A DNA stretch of 64,000 nt from Kondoa malvinella (GCA_039545315.1 BCIM01000002.1:647369-711368), one strand, 5' to 3'. Shown: positions 22,346 through 36,064, counted from the stretch's first letter. The notes: generated by a model from the letters alone, not told the origin. Numbers and translations: made by a program.

Positions 22346-24963
22346 ATGACGCGTCAATCGCGTGCACAAATGGATCCTAGCAGTGATGTCGAAATTGTCA
22401 AGCCTGCAAAGAAGAAGTCCAAGAAAGCTTCGAGCAGCAGCAGCAAACCCAAGGCTGAGGCTAGCAATGTCCCATCAGCTACAAGTTTCTTTGCCCCAAG
22501 GCCCAAGCTGAAGCAGACCAGCTCGAGCAAGGAAGCGCCAATCGTTCTCACGGATTCACCTGTCAAGACGAGGCCGACTACTTTGGCCGAGTACGATGCT
22601 ATTCGCAAGGCAGAACGTAAGCGTAAAGCTGCTCAGATGCAAAGCTACGAGCCCAGCTGGCCAACTCGCGAAACTATGCACGTCGTTGGCACGCAAGACG
22701 CGAAGCAAAGCTTTGGACCTGTAGATTGTTCTGTCTCTACAGCTGCTGGAATTGTCCCTCGACCTCCTCGCAAGAGAGCTAGGATTGACTCTGGCTACAA
22801 GGAGAAATCAGAAGCTGTGCATCAGATCGTCCAAACTTCCCCTCCAGCTGCTTCGACCTCTTCTGTACCGATTGACACTTCTGCACAAACAATCGAATCG
22901 TCTCATCCTTTGACTCGGCGTATTCGACAGGACAAGCAAGCTCTTGATGCGAATGAGAATCGCGAAATGTGGACTGTCAAGTATGCACCTCGTTCAACGG
23001 ATCAAGTTCTAGGCAGTACCAGTCGAGCGAGCGCACAAACGCTTCGCAATTGGGTCAAAGAGCTGGCTTTACGTAGACCAAGTTCAGGTCTGCATTTCCC
23101 TGGTCAATCTAGGTGCTGTCTAATGGTCAACGCAGACCCTTCAGTTGAGAAACGCTCTGTCACTCGAAGAATCGACCCATCAAAGAAGAAACGAAAACGC
23201 TATGATTCAGATGACGAGCTAGACGACTTTATCGTCGACGATGATTCAGACGACGACCTTCGACCCGCACCAGACACTGATGATCTTTCCCAACCTCTTC
23301 TTCCTCCATCTCAGTTCGACAATCTTACCAACCTCGTCCTACTCACTGGTCCAGCGGGAACAGGAAAGACTTGTTCCGTTTATGCCGTAGCTGAAGAACT
23401 GGGTTTTGAAGTGTTTGAAGTCTCTCCTGGGCATGGGAAACGCAGCTATAAAGATTTGTTGACTGCTGTAGGTGGTGTAGGGAGTAATCACCTAGTCTGG
23501 ACGAGTGGGAAAGCAGGTCCAATGGGAAGCGTGTCTAGTCCAAAGGGGAAGAAACCGTTGGCGAGCTTCTTTGGGTCCAAATCGGATGCGAAAGGCAAGG
23601 GTAAGGAGAAAGAAGGGAAAGCGAATGGTTTGGATGCATTGTTTGGCAGTAAATCGAAAGGCAAGGGAAAAGCAAAGGAAGTTGAGCAAGAGAAGGCGGA
23701 ACAACCTGAAGTCGCTCCGAAAGAAGTCTCTCAATCCTTGATCCTGCTCGAAGAAGTCGACATCCTGTTCCAAGACGACAAGTCTTACACCTCCTTTTGG
23801 GATGGCGTGGTCCAAATTGTTGCCAATTCCATGCGACCTGTGATCTTGACTTGCAATGGTGAGCGCAACAAGATGCAATGGGAGTTCAGCTGAAAGAGAA
23901 GCAGATCCTAAGCAAATCCCGTATGATCGACTGGCGCTCCAAACCACTCTTTACTTTGCCCCACCGGAAGAAACGGAAGTCCTGCCCTATCTTCAAGCAG
24001 TCTCTTCATCCAAAGACAAACAGCTGTATGAAGGTCTTCTTCGAACTGTCTACCAAACCGAACTCTACCGCATACCGGCTCAACACCCTCCATCTGGCAT
24101 CGGCTTTCATCCTCCTGCATCACTCGTCTTTCAAGGTCCTGTTTCGGCAGATCTTCGTCGCTCGCTTACTACGCTACAATTCTGGGATGGCTCGCCCAAA
24201 CCAACTTCCACGACTGCAACGAGCAATGAAAAATCTGACTCGAGCGATCTCAAGCGCCATGTCGATTTGATCGAATGTGCTTCTTTCAGCGATGCTTTCA
24301 TTGGACGGAAAGCCGCTACCTACCGCTTGGTAACCGTTTGACCTCTTATCGGGGCTGAGCTAAGACGCGGTTTTAGGAATTCGATGGCGATGCTGCACCA
24401 CCAGAATCTCAGCGAGAATTGGAACATGCTTACGTTGACATTCAAGCTGCTGATGTAGGCCAGAATGATTTGCCAGAGTATTTGCTGGATGAAGCGATGC
24501 ATGGAGAGGTATTGTCTTTGGCTGAGCGGCAGTTCGGTTGTGCAAATTGGACCAATTCGGAGGATGATCAACTGGTAGAAGATCGGTGAGTGCCTTTAAG
24601 ATGTTTCGGATCCAATCTAATCGTTGTCACAGTGCCGCTCTGCTTAGCAAAATGGAAATCATCACGAACGCTTGTCTACCTTATGAAGCGCCCATCCTAC
24701 CCTGTGAAGCGACTATGGCCAACTACTGTCCATACATTGTCCAAATCGTACTAGCCGACGACCAAGCTCAATCAGCCTTTGACGCAGCCATGATAGAAGC
24801 CAAAGCTGCCAATTCCTCCCCACCACCTTTACCTCGACCTATTAATGCCGGTACACGACGATCGAGAAGACTGAATGCAGAATTCGCTGAAGAGTATGAA
24901 AGGCATTTACCCGGATTGACATCCGAGGTGTTGGAGATCGTACGAAGTGTGCGAATGCGATGA
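22346..24963 (+). CDS. ELG1: Elg1/ATAD5-like AAA+ PCNA unloader
   Basis: Large subunit of the alternative RFC complex that removes PCNA from DNA after replication; nuclear. The N-terminus has a short hydrophobic patch in acidic context (VEIV, a possible SUMO-interacting motif) and TSFFAPRPKLK, which resembles a PIP box. Next is MWTVKYAPRSTDQVLG, the RFC box I typical of clamp loaders, then Walker A GPAGTGKT (about residue 335) and Walker B LILLEEVDILF (about 467). Between them sits a Lys/Gly-rich insert with PLASFFGSKS and LDALFGSKS. Across an intron comes VILTCNDPKQIP (sensor I) and the collar region to RSVRMR, TGA 24961-24963. Three introns near 23861, 24330 and 24586 preserve the frame, giving about 820 residues. 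An upstream in-frame codon at 22304 is not ATG-certain; ATG 22346 or 22370 is preferred. Distinction from Rad24/Ctf18 rests on the divergent N-terminus and large insert. Confidence 0.85.
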
Positions 24964-25002
24964 TTTTGTCTATTTTACATTTCCCACCATGCGCGAGGCA
25001 TA

Positions 25003-25809
25003 CTATTTACTCGTTCCTGTTATTTGCTCATCTGGCGTGAGGATTAGATCTGGTTTGTAGTCTGTAGAGTCGAAGGGAATCTCTTCTTTCTGGATTTGAG
25101 CGCTGAGCGCTAGAGCTACTAGAGCTGGCATTTTCTTGTCACGCGCTGCTGTCCATTCTTCTATTAAAGCAACGTAGCGATCATAGTAGCCTTTTACAGA
25201 GTGAGCTGTGTATGGGAAAGAAGGGGTCATAGAAGCACCTTTGCCATAGCCTAGACGAGTGCGTGTTCGATCGAAAGCAATGCCCGGCATGAGCATCAGG
25301 TCTAATCCATCGTCACCCAAGGCTAAGGCGTAGATCAGCTTGAACAGTCTAGAAATAAGATTGGCATACCTTCCTCTCTACCATCATCAGACTTGTGCTC
25401 GCGGATACCCCAAGCGTTCGGCTCCAAAGCAGAAAACTCGTCTTCATTCTTTAAACGCAGCATCTTCATGACACCTTCTTGAGAAGTGTTGGTGTAAGGG
25501 ATAAAGACAGCTTTCCCGCTTTGGAGGGCATCGCGAACAATTTCGTCCGTCTTTAATTCACCTGTAGCCATCGACATGAACACGCTCAATCGATTGGCTT
25601 GGGTGTAGTAAGGCGAGAAGAGGAGCCGATCAGTCACTGCTTCTGCTGTTCGGTCATGTTCTCAGCCTTGAATACCCAACTGCGATGATGTGTGACATAC
25701 ATTCTTCTCGAACGGTGACTTCGTCGAGAGCTCTCAATCTTGTCCGCACTTCTTTACGCAGCGCTTGTTTGGCTGCTCTAATCGCTTGTGGAGCTTTGTT
25801 GGCTGCCAT
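25003..25809 (-). CDS. FAU1: 5-formyltetrahydrofolate cyclo-ligase (MTHFS)
   Basis: ATP-dependent enzyme that converts 5-formyl-THF to 5,10-methenyl-THF, returning it to the folate pool. Three exons on the minus strand (25701-25809, 25370-25639, 25003-25322) with introns of 61 and 47 nt. Seen: the N-terminal helix with KQALRKEVRTRLRALDE, then VTDRLLFSPYYTQANRLSVF, VFIPYTNTSQEGVMKMLRL (substrate pocket) and the C-terminal signature LDLMLMPGIAFDRTRTRLGYGKG followed, after a short Thr/Pro-containing insert, by GYYDRYVALIEEW and KPDLILTPDE. The insert between the two glycine-rich halves (about 15 residues, with a duplicated G-Y-G-K-G / K-G-Y-Y context) is slightly longer than in the bacterial enzyme. 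About 230 residues, normal for the family. Confidence 0.93.
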
Positions 25810-26482
25810 CTTCAATGCAAATGTCGTCAATGTCGTCGTGTTCTGTCGAGCCAGAGGATTTTCTTGATTCGCTGCTGGTCTATTTGCTCGGTTTCAGCGA
25901 TCTATAATGATCTGTTCCATCTGTTTCGCTGTTATTCAGGCCACGTACGAGTGTCACGGCTCTTGGCTTCCAATGCTTCATGCCTGCAAAACGTCTGTAC
26001 TCGGAATGCAACATTGACGCATCATTCTCATTGCTGCTCAAGTGCTGTCACGTATCGACGACTGACCTCTTGTCATTGGTGGTGAGTGGATCGGCCGCTT
26101 TGACAACGCTCCTGCTTCAAGACGCTCTACAGCTTCATCTGTAATCATGGCCGCTCGCAGAGGTCTTTAGGCGACGCGGTACGCTCAACATAAGCTGACT
26201 TCTGACCTGAATGGCGCAGCCGAAAGCCTGCAGCCTCACAAGTCGTACGCTCCACCCAGCGAAGGGTTTCTTTCAGCCGAGCAGCAGTGTGTAAACGACT
26301 GTATGAGAGCAATGGCCGATATCAGTGCGGGTTGGGTCATGCGCTTCGTAGCTTGTGTAGCAGAGAAGCTGTATCATGTTTCCAACAGCACCATTCCCGC
26401 GATATATATCCTGGAGCTCCTCCTTTTGCCCTAACCGTCTAGGATAGGTCCAGCATGCAAAGCAAGAAGATACATCCAGAGC
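25810..26482. promoter_or_regulatory. Divergent intergenic region; contains an unassigned CX3C-bearing open frame
   Basis: 673 bp between the start codons of the cyclo-ligase (-) and the isochorismatase-type gene (+), so both promoters lie here. On the plus strand about 26222-26420 is open and includes FLSAEQQCVNDCMRAMADIS, which recalls the second CX3C half of small Tim proteins. I cannot find the first CX3C pair or a coherent start, so no gene is called. Confidence 0.3.
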
Positions 26483-27440
26483 ATGCTCGTCTACGGCTAC
26501 TAACCCCTTCTTCTCGCTGATACCGGGCGCAATAGACTGCAATCTTTGTGTGCGACTTGCAAGAGCGCTTTCGTAAGAACTGCCTGGCTCTACGCTAGCG
26601 CGCGGCTGAAGAGCATACAGGCACGGCCATCTTTGGCTTTGAAGCCATCACTGCAAGCTCAAGGAAGCTCGTCCAAGTAGCCAAACAGTTAGGCAATGTG
26701 CAGATTTATGCGACGGAGCAGGCAAGTGCTTTCTCATAGTCACACTCAGCACTTAGTCTGATCTACTCTAATAGAACCCGAAAGCGCTTGGTGTTACTGT
26801 GACAGAGCTAGAACTAGACAGTCTAGATGCCTCGCAGAATCCGTTGGGAAAGGCTGTTCCAAAGTCTCTCTTCTCAATGATGACACCTGAAGTCAGCCAG
26901 TCCTTACAAGACAAAGGTATCAAAAGCGTCATCATGATCGGTATCGGTATGTTTCTGTTGGATGCGTCGCAAGACGAGCTGAAGGCAAGAATAGAGTCGC
27001 ATGTTTGCTGCCTGCAGACGACCTTGGATCTGCTTGATAAGGGTATCGATGTACATGTGGCGAGTGATGCGGTCAGTAGCTGTAATGCCCAGGAAGTACC
27101 TATTGGTGCGTTTCGCGTTGTTCGCTGTCGGCTTGTCTGACGTGTTAGTCTGTTCAACAGCTCTTTCGGTATGCTTCAGAGCGTCTAAGTAGCTCTAAGC
27201 TGATGTGTCACAGCGTATGAGGCAATCAGGAGCGGCCATCACTACTTCCGAGTCTCTCATCTTCCAATTGATGGGTAAGTCCAACCTTTTCTGTTCAGTG
27301 CTCGGGTTTAAAAGTGCATCATAGGCGACGCATCGCATCCAAAGTTCAAAGCAATCAGCGGTATCATCAAAGCTGAAAAGGAGAACACGAAGAAGACGCT
27401 TGAAGCGCTTCCTTGGCTCAAACCTAGCGCTCTGCTGTAA
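26483..27440 (+). CDS. Isochorismatase-family (ISOC1-like) cysteine hydrolase
   Basis: Member of the isochorismatase/nicotinamidase fold; ISOC1-like members have no settled substrate, and yeast relatives include YCR/PNC-type hydrolases. Eight exons close one frame of 203 residues: 26483-26488, 26536-26572, 26621-26721, 26775-26946, 26995-27105, 27161-27168, 27214-27274, 27325-27440 (sum 612 nt, divisible by 3). The catalytic residues are visible: Asp in AIFVCDLQERFR, Lys in KAVPKSLFSMM and Cys in IGIESHVCCLQTT. Conserved ATEQNPKALGVTV and TTSESLIFQLMGDASHPKFK support the family. Odd: the first exon is only ATG CTC, one exon is 8 nt, and intron 26722-26774 has a GC donor. The first exon is the least certain part. 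Confidence 0.85.
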
Positions 27441-27643
27441 AGGCTTCAAGCGCTGTAGTGATAGTATCAGTGCCTTCATGCAGTGAATTGTAGCTCTGTG
27501 TAGCAATCTTTTGACCTTGTGACCCTCGCCACTGTGATGTTCGCTCGCCAGCCGCTTGACCCTTTCGCACCACCTATATCTTCTTGGATTCTTCTATATT
27601 CGCGACGTGTCCTCTTTGAGACTCTCGCACACCTGCCTATAGC

Positions 27644-30219
<2,576 letters not shown>

Positions 30220-30576
30220 AGTTTCTCTCTCACACATATTTTTGATTTGTTCTTGCATGGTTTGAGGTGAAAGAATTCGGGCATTGTCATATTAGGTTCT
30301 CGCACTTCACAAACCAAGCACTGTAGTTATCCCGAATGTATGATTGCAATGAGCTTGAGGTCAGCGCATGTCTCTGAGCGGACTTGAAAAAAACAACAAG
30401 TGGCAATGCTTCGGCGAACATGGCCGACAGCGGATTTTCACACAAGAAAGACTCGAACGACCCAACTCTTTCCAAGACCTATCGACTGAAGACGCGCAGC
30501 AAGTAGAGTGGCCTAGACGACATCTTCAAGGCCTTGCTATATTTTACCTCGTCGTTCCTTTGTTTGAGACGCCAAG
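30220..30576. other. Intergenic, no gene recognised
   Basis: 357 bp between PAP1 and the co-directional glycosidase gene. It should contain the PAP1 3' end and the next promoter. No protein-like open frame and no repeat was noticed. Confidence 0.3.
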
Positions 30577-32665
30577 ATGTTATCGAGCACACGAAGGCAA
30601 TTCTCTGCCGTTGCGGCTTTGCTGCCTCTGTTGTCGCCTCTCTTCACCTTACAAGCTTCAGCGCAAGCGTTAGCTGAACCGGCAGGTAACCAAATTCTGT
30701 TTGGAGCATGGATAGACACGATGGACGGTTAGGCCCCCCTCTCATGATGGAATCGTATCAGTTTGGGCTGACTTTGTGGTGGTGATAAGGAGCCGACTAT
30801 CCTGCTGAATTCAACAGGCGGATAGGGTACAATACTTCAGTCTTCCAAATATCGCAAGATATGCCACTACCGGCGTACGACTATGTTACGGGTTCGTGAC
30901 CGACATGTCTGCTCTTTTGATTATGTATTGAGAGCTGTGTTTGAACAGGCGCGGGTGGAGAAGCACCAGAATACCTCATTGAACAGAGTTTCACCGACGC
31001 TCATGTCTTCCTTACCGTATACCCAACTCAACTCGACATGGCCGACGCAGACTGGAATCAGCTCGGCAACCAGATCAAAAACTGTCAGCTAACATCAAGC
31101 TTAGCTGCAGATGTATACTGAGTATTGGTGTGCAGACACGGACAACTACGACCGAACAGTCTTTCTCCGATTCGCTCCTGAAATGCAGGGTACATGGAAT
31201 GCCGCGTAGGTCTCGTCTCTGCGGACTGTCCTGTGTGGGCTAATGCCGTAGATGTCACTTGCAGATACGGTTACCAGCCAGTAGCATACGTAACACTTTG
31301 GCAACAGATGTACCCGCGCATCAAGGCTATCGCACCAGATGTGATTATCGTATGGGCGCCTAATTTGGGTACTGGGTAGGTCTGCTCGTGCGTGTCCATG
31401 GAGCTAGAACTGAGATTCCCTGCGCAGTTACCCGTACGGCCAAACTGGTACGCGTCTATGTATCTGACATACTTGCAGTCGCTGATTACCTTGTTCAGCC
31501 CCGACTGATCCAGCTGAAGTCGCTGCTCTCGACACCAACAACGATGGAGTGATCAATGGCCAAGACGATGCATATTCTCCATACTGTGAGTTTCCATTCG
31601 GTTATTGCTTCGTTAGCTCATCGACACGCGCGCGCAGACCCTGGTGATGACATGGTCGATTGGATCGGTATCTCAGTCTGTACGTACTTCTCAAAAGAAG
31701 CACACACGTATGGCGCTAATCCTCTTTGGGATAGACTGGAAAGGACCGGGTTACGGATCCAACGTCAATCAAGTTCAACCGACTGGATACTGTGCTGCTG
31801 TCATGAACTCGCAAGATCCTTTCGCCGGTTTCGCACAATTGCCTGGTAACTTCTACCAAGACTATTGCTTGAAGGCGAACAAAGCATGCATGGTGCGTTG
31901 GAATCCTCCTTTGGTACCACTAGTTTCTAATAAGGAGCTCACAACCAGTTCGCTGAATCTGGAGCTGCTTATCACGTCGACATTGCTAGTGGTGCGACTG
32001 ATTTGGCTATCAAGCAAGCATGGTGCGTTTCGCCTGACCATTTCCTCTTGCGGATTCGTGCTTAGTCTCGCAACGTACAGGTGGAATGACTGCTTCATGA
32101 ACGAAGACTTCTTAAACGAATTCCCTCGTCTGAAGATGATCATGCAATTCGGTATGCTATTCCAAGCTGCTTATGAATACTGCTTATACGTTCCATAGAG
32201 TACGAAAAGATTGAACAAGATGGTGGTGTCGACGATCTTCGTGACTACCGTTATGTCAACAAGACTGAAATCACGGACGCTTTCGTGGCTGATCTGGATG
32301 GCTTTGCTACTCGTGTTTCATGGTAAGCCATAAGACGTGGTTGCAAGATCTGCTTGCTTAGCAGTCTTTCGGGTACTTACAGGGCCAACTACCGCGAACC
32401 ACCTAGCGACATTCCTTCATCCGGTATCCCAACGGGCGTCGCAGGCGGCCCAGCACCAACAGGCTCAGTCTGCACAAAGTACTGTGGCCAAGTCGCTTTC
32501 ACCACACAACGCAACCCAGCTACAGGTGCACCATCGCTTTTCGGCAACACGAGAGAATCCAGCGCGCTCAGACTGCAAGCTACTATTGCTGTTGGCGCAT
32601 CGTCGTTGTTGATGCTGATTGGTGGAGCTTGGTTAACGGGACGAACATCGAGGCAGAGTCTGTGA
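30577..32665 (+). CDS. Secreted GH26-type glycoside hydrolase with C-terminal membrane or GPI anchor signal
   Basis: Endo-beta-mannanase-like TIM barrel, probably acting on cell-wall or plant polysaccharide outside the cell. ATG 30577 opens with a signal peptide (FSAVAALLPLLSPLFTLQAS). Then NQILFGAWIDTMDG, YNTSVFQISQDMPLP, and the acid/base strand TVFLRFAPEMQGTWNAYGYQ. The E of PEMQ aligns with HEMN of bacterial GH26. Next are VIIVWAPNLGTGYPYG, a Ca-binding-like loop AALDTNNDGVINGQDDA, DDMVDWIGISVY, and across an intron KACMFAESGAAYHVD, whose Glu is the likely nucleophile. The last 100 residues are Thr/Pro/Gly-rich and end with a hydrophobic stretch (TIAVGASSLLMLIGGAWL) and a short basic tail, as in GPI or single-pass anchored enzymes. 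Stop at 32665. About eight short introns. Exact substrate unknown. Confidence 0.8.
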
Positions 32666-33554
32666 GAGGGAAAGGTCGAAGCATATTTAGAGGTGTGGAC
32701 ATTTTCAAGCATCTTTCCTGCATAGGCAGGCAGATGTATTGTGCTGTAGATAGCATACCCCTTTTTTACAGTAATATTGCATCGTTTCGTTGTACACGCA
32801 AATACATGATATCGCATATTACGGGTGAACAGCTCAAAGTTGAGAGATACCAGGCGAGAGATGTGCGAGAGATGTCCACGAAAAACCGGTCCAAGTCAAT
32901 TGCACAAGAGAGATAGGGAGAAAACCAAGCCAGAGCAGCTAGAAAATTACAAGCGAACTGATGATACCATTGTACAAGAGAAGCAGAGTCTATATACAAG
33001 TAAACCGGTCCATGCACCAAATGAAACCAACGCATCCAAGCGATCCTATACAACCGAGTAAAGAGGTGGGACCAATATTGAAGAGACAGCAAGCTGTTTT
33101 TGGTGTTTTGAGATGATCGAAAATAATCTATGACTGCTGAAGTAGAAGACCAGCAGTAGAAAGAGAGCGCAGTGTGTTTGCTTGTTGGCCTCGGTGGAAA
33201 GCTGAACTGAGTGAAGATTCGAGCTGGTCCGATGCAAACAATCTGAAGATGCAAAGCTGAAGGGAGAGCGACAGGCTTCGAGTGTGCAGACATCAGAGAG
33301 GAGCGTCCCCCTCTCGACATCAACTCTAGGCCCAGAAGCAGTTTGCTGTTTCCCCGCCGNTAAGCAGGTAGTCTAGACAAAGCCTCTTTGTCGTCCCCGG
33401 ATGACTTGCTATCGCTACTGAAAGTACTGCAAGACAAAGGTCAGAGCAAGACTTGACCAATAATGCAAAACACTCACAAGAAGAGCAGCGACAAGTTACT
33501 GTAAACGAGAAACTGGTGAGGCAACCTATTGAAGGTTGGCTACAAAGAAACACA
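32666..33554. other. Intergenic between GH26 gene and inverted-repeat arm; one undetermined base at 33360
   Basis: Stretch between the 3' ends of two convergent genes. Only weak open frames are seen. The lone N at 33360 would correspond to position 64195 if the second arm continues beyond the window, so the repeat probably extends into this stretch. Confidence 0.35.
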
Positions 33555-33592
33555 TCAGCTAAGGATATGGAGTAGAAGGCAGAAAACATACC

Positions 33593-35477
33593 TCAACCGC
33601 CCTGAACGTGAGCGAGACGAGCTCTGACCCGAGGGTATAGGCCAGTTCGCCGACCTTTTTGTTTTGCGCGCATTGGCGAGGGAAGGCTTGAAGGGTTCTT
33701 TTTCAAGCGACCGTTTTGAGTTGAGGTGGTGTTGAATGGCGAAGCATTGTTCGCCGGGGTGTTGATTGCGTCGGTAGCATGAAGACCGACGCGGTACTGG
33801 TGATGCTGCCCCAAGATGAGAGGGCGAGCTGAAGGGATTGATCCTTGGCTGAAGTGAACAAGCCAAAGAATGACGAGAGTCGAGCCGACAAGATGATAGA
33901 CCAGCTTGACATATGAATATCGAATCGAGAAAAGACGACGAGAGCGAGGTCTTGCAGCTTGATGACAGCCAGAACTGAAAATGGACTATAGACAGCGATG
34001 AAGGATGATGACCAAAGACCTAAGCTGGATGGTTAGCGAGGCTCAAGACTGAGAAGGCTCAAAGACTCACCAGGACTGTACATAAACCAAGGTCGAAACC
34101 CAAAACCTAGCACTTCCTTCCCTGTTCCCTTAACAAAGCTTGGTAGAGCGCATAGTTTGCGCCGTGATGCTCTTTGAGGACTGCTCGAATGGTGGAGACA
34201 AATTCGAGCGGCGATTGAAGATCGTCAATGAGGTGATCGATGGTTGAAAAGCTGCTGCCAATCCCGCTGAGAGATCCGGTGTTGCTGATGAGCTCGAATT
34301 GGATATCTTTGGTTGCTTCGAAGATTGACTCGATGCCGGTTTGGAGCTGCTGAAGCTCGATGGAAACATCGGCGACTTCAAGAGATGATGCGGAAGAAGC
34401 CGAGGAGAAGCGATGTTTGCGTGAATTAGANAGCTGAAGGGNTGAAATATCTGGCGATTCAAAGACGTCGGCCATTGATGAAGTGCGGGAGAGTCGGCGA
34501 GGCGAGTAANNNACTGANGACGCGACTGGAGTAGAGGGAGCTTCGAGGTCATTAATTTCGTTGTAAGCAGCGAGGACATCGAGNTTTGAGGTAGCGTCCA
34601 TGTACCGAAGAANAGCTACAAGATTGAAAAGTCAGCTAAAGTCTGGGTGAGAAGTTTAAGTTGCTTACCTTGGCGCAAGTAGCTTGTTTCGACAGTAACA
34701 CGGTGCAAGCTCAAAGCAACAAGAAGGACAGCGAGGAAAGCAGCAGTGAAGAGGAGAGGGTTGTTGTACTGGTTTGCTGCCATGGCCAAATTTTGGCGAA
34801 GCTGCGAGTTGGCATTGCGGACATNGATGAAAGCGGCGTGGGTCTTTTGGAGTTGTTCTGTGACTGCCAAGCTGTCTTTGGCACCTTCTAGGAGCAGAGC
34901 GTTCTTGCGCTGCCAGATCTCGACTTCCTCTTCAGCGACTAAGACTGCTATGCGAGCATCTTCGAGAGAGGCGCGATCGATAGCAGCTTGAAGGACGAGA
35001 GCTCGCGTATCGGTATGAGATGACTGCAGCTTGGCATAGAGCGAGTCAACGAGGTTGCGGAGAAATGCAGAGTCGGCAGCAGAAGTAGCGAGGAATGAGC
35101 GAGTCATATCGAGCTGGTCTTCTAGGCGAGCGTTGGTAGCCTTGAGCGATCCAGTGACTTCGGTAGAAGGGTTGGCAGCCTATCGCAAACTGTCAGCTAT
35201 TTGACGCGTGAAGGAGATTGCAATCTCGACTAACCTGGGCGTGCATATCAACGAGACCACAGATAGCAAAGTCTTGCCAGTTGGTAGGCGGCAGAGCTAG
35301 AGGTTGGCGTAGGCATGTGTTGGATGCTGCGCTGAGAGAGGTTGCTGGAATTGGCGCGGGAAGGAAAGGGCCAAGGTTGAGGATAAGGGCTGCAAGGCAG
35401 GGCCAGAACAGAGCGCGCCAGATAGAGGGTTGAGCTGAAGCAGGAGTGGGTAGTGCAGAAGCTCTGATTTGCGACAT
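33593..35477 (-). CDS. Unknown membrane protein with coiled coil, copy 1
   Basis: Not recognised. ATG at 35477. N-terminal hydrophobic segment (IWRALFWPCLAALILNLGPF) that may be a signal anchor, then two Cys (NTCLRQPLALPP and DFAICGLVDMHA), a long Ala/Leu/Glu coiled coil (ATNARLEDQLDMTRSFLATS to EEEVEIWQRKNALLLEGAKD and LRQNLAMAANQYNN), a clear membrane helix (PLLFTAAFLAVLLVALSLHR), and a second coil (IELQQLQTGIESIFEATKDI). A stop is met at 34107 unless a further intron is used; downstream exons would add another membrane helix (YHLVGSTLVILWLVHF) and an Asn/Ser/Thr-rich basic tail ending at 33593. Introns near 35180-35236 and 34616-34669 keep the frame. Several N bases leave residues undefined. 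The architecture faintly recalls Kar5/Tht1 nuclear-fusion proteins, but no diagnostic motif is seen. If the stop at 34107 is real the protein is about 420 residues. Confidence 0.6.
34980..35027. other. Divergent 48-bp patch in arm 1 relative to arm 2
   Basis: Eleven substitutions within 48 bp relative to 62528-62575, while the rest of the shared coding sequence looks identical. They change five residues in the first coiled coil (T-R-A-L-V-L-Q-A-A-I versus I-K-T-L-V-T-Q-A-A-T). Confidence 0.85.
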
Positions 35478-36064
35478 GTTGTGCAAAGGTAATGTGGTAG
35501 CGGATAGTCTTAGTCTCGTCAGGGAAGATGAGAGAAGATATGGTAAGAGGAGAAGAGAGGAAAGAGAGCGCAAGCCCGGTTTTAACCTCTAAAGTTCGGC
35601 GACATTTTTGTGCCTCAATGAATTTGAAATGGAATTTTGACGAAGGACAGCTGGAAAAGGACACGGCAGGCCTTTATTCCTTGTGACGGATAGGGACATC
35701 TAGCAGAGCAGTGTGAAAGGGGAGGCCGAAACAGCGAAAGGGTAACATCGAGAATTGAGCGATTGCCAGGAAATAGCTCTAGCGTTCCAGTAAGTCCAGG
35801 CCAAGGGCTCTGCGTAGCGTGTATATAGGCGTTCTTAGCTGGCTTTTCAAGGGTCTCGAGACATAACTCGCACGGTGACTCAGGACAAGGACAGACTCGT
35901 CTAAAGGTGGGGACGAGAGTCACTCAAGACTGCGCTAATGCAATGCTATATACACCTTCACCTGTACGAAAGTTCACAGCTGATTACACCCCGTGCTTTT
36001 GTCGAAGGTAGACCGACATCACTGCACTTAAGCGACTCCCGAACAGCGCCAATCCGTAGTACTC

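Larger units (their letters stand above)
33555..35832. repeat. Large inverted repeat, arm 1
   Basis: Reverse complement of 61723-64000. Paired positions sum to 97,555 with no indel over 2,278 bp. The arms carry N at mirrored places (for example 34825/62730, 34613/62942, 34584/62971, and the group at about 34510-34518/63037-63045). Identity is lost abruptly beyond 35832/61723. At the other end arm 2 is cut by the window edge, so the true length is unknown. Differences seen: six within about 35640-35752 and eleven within 34980-35027. Confidence 0.93.

Noticed and set aside
33555..35832. Inverted repeat as a transposable element
   Set aside because: Each arm carries an intron-containing membrane-protein gene and no transposase, integrase or reverse transcriptase; no target-site duplication was seen at the outer border.
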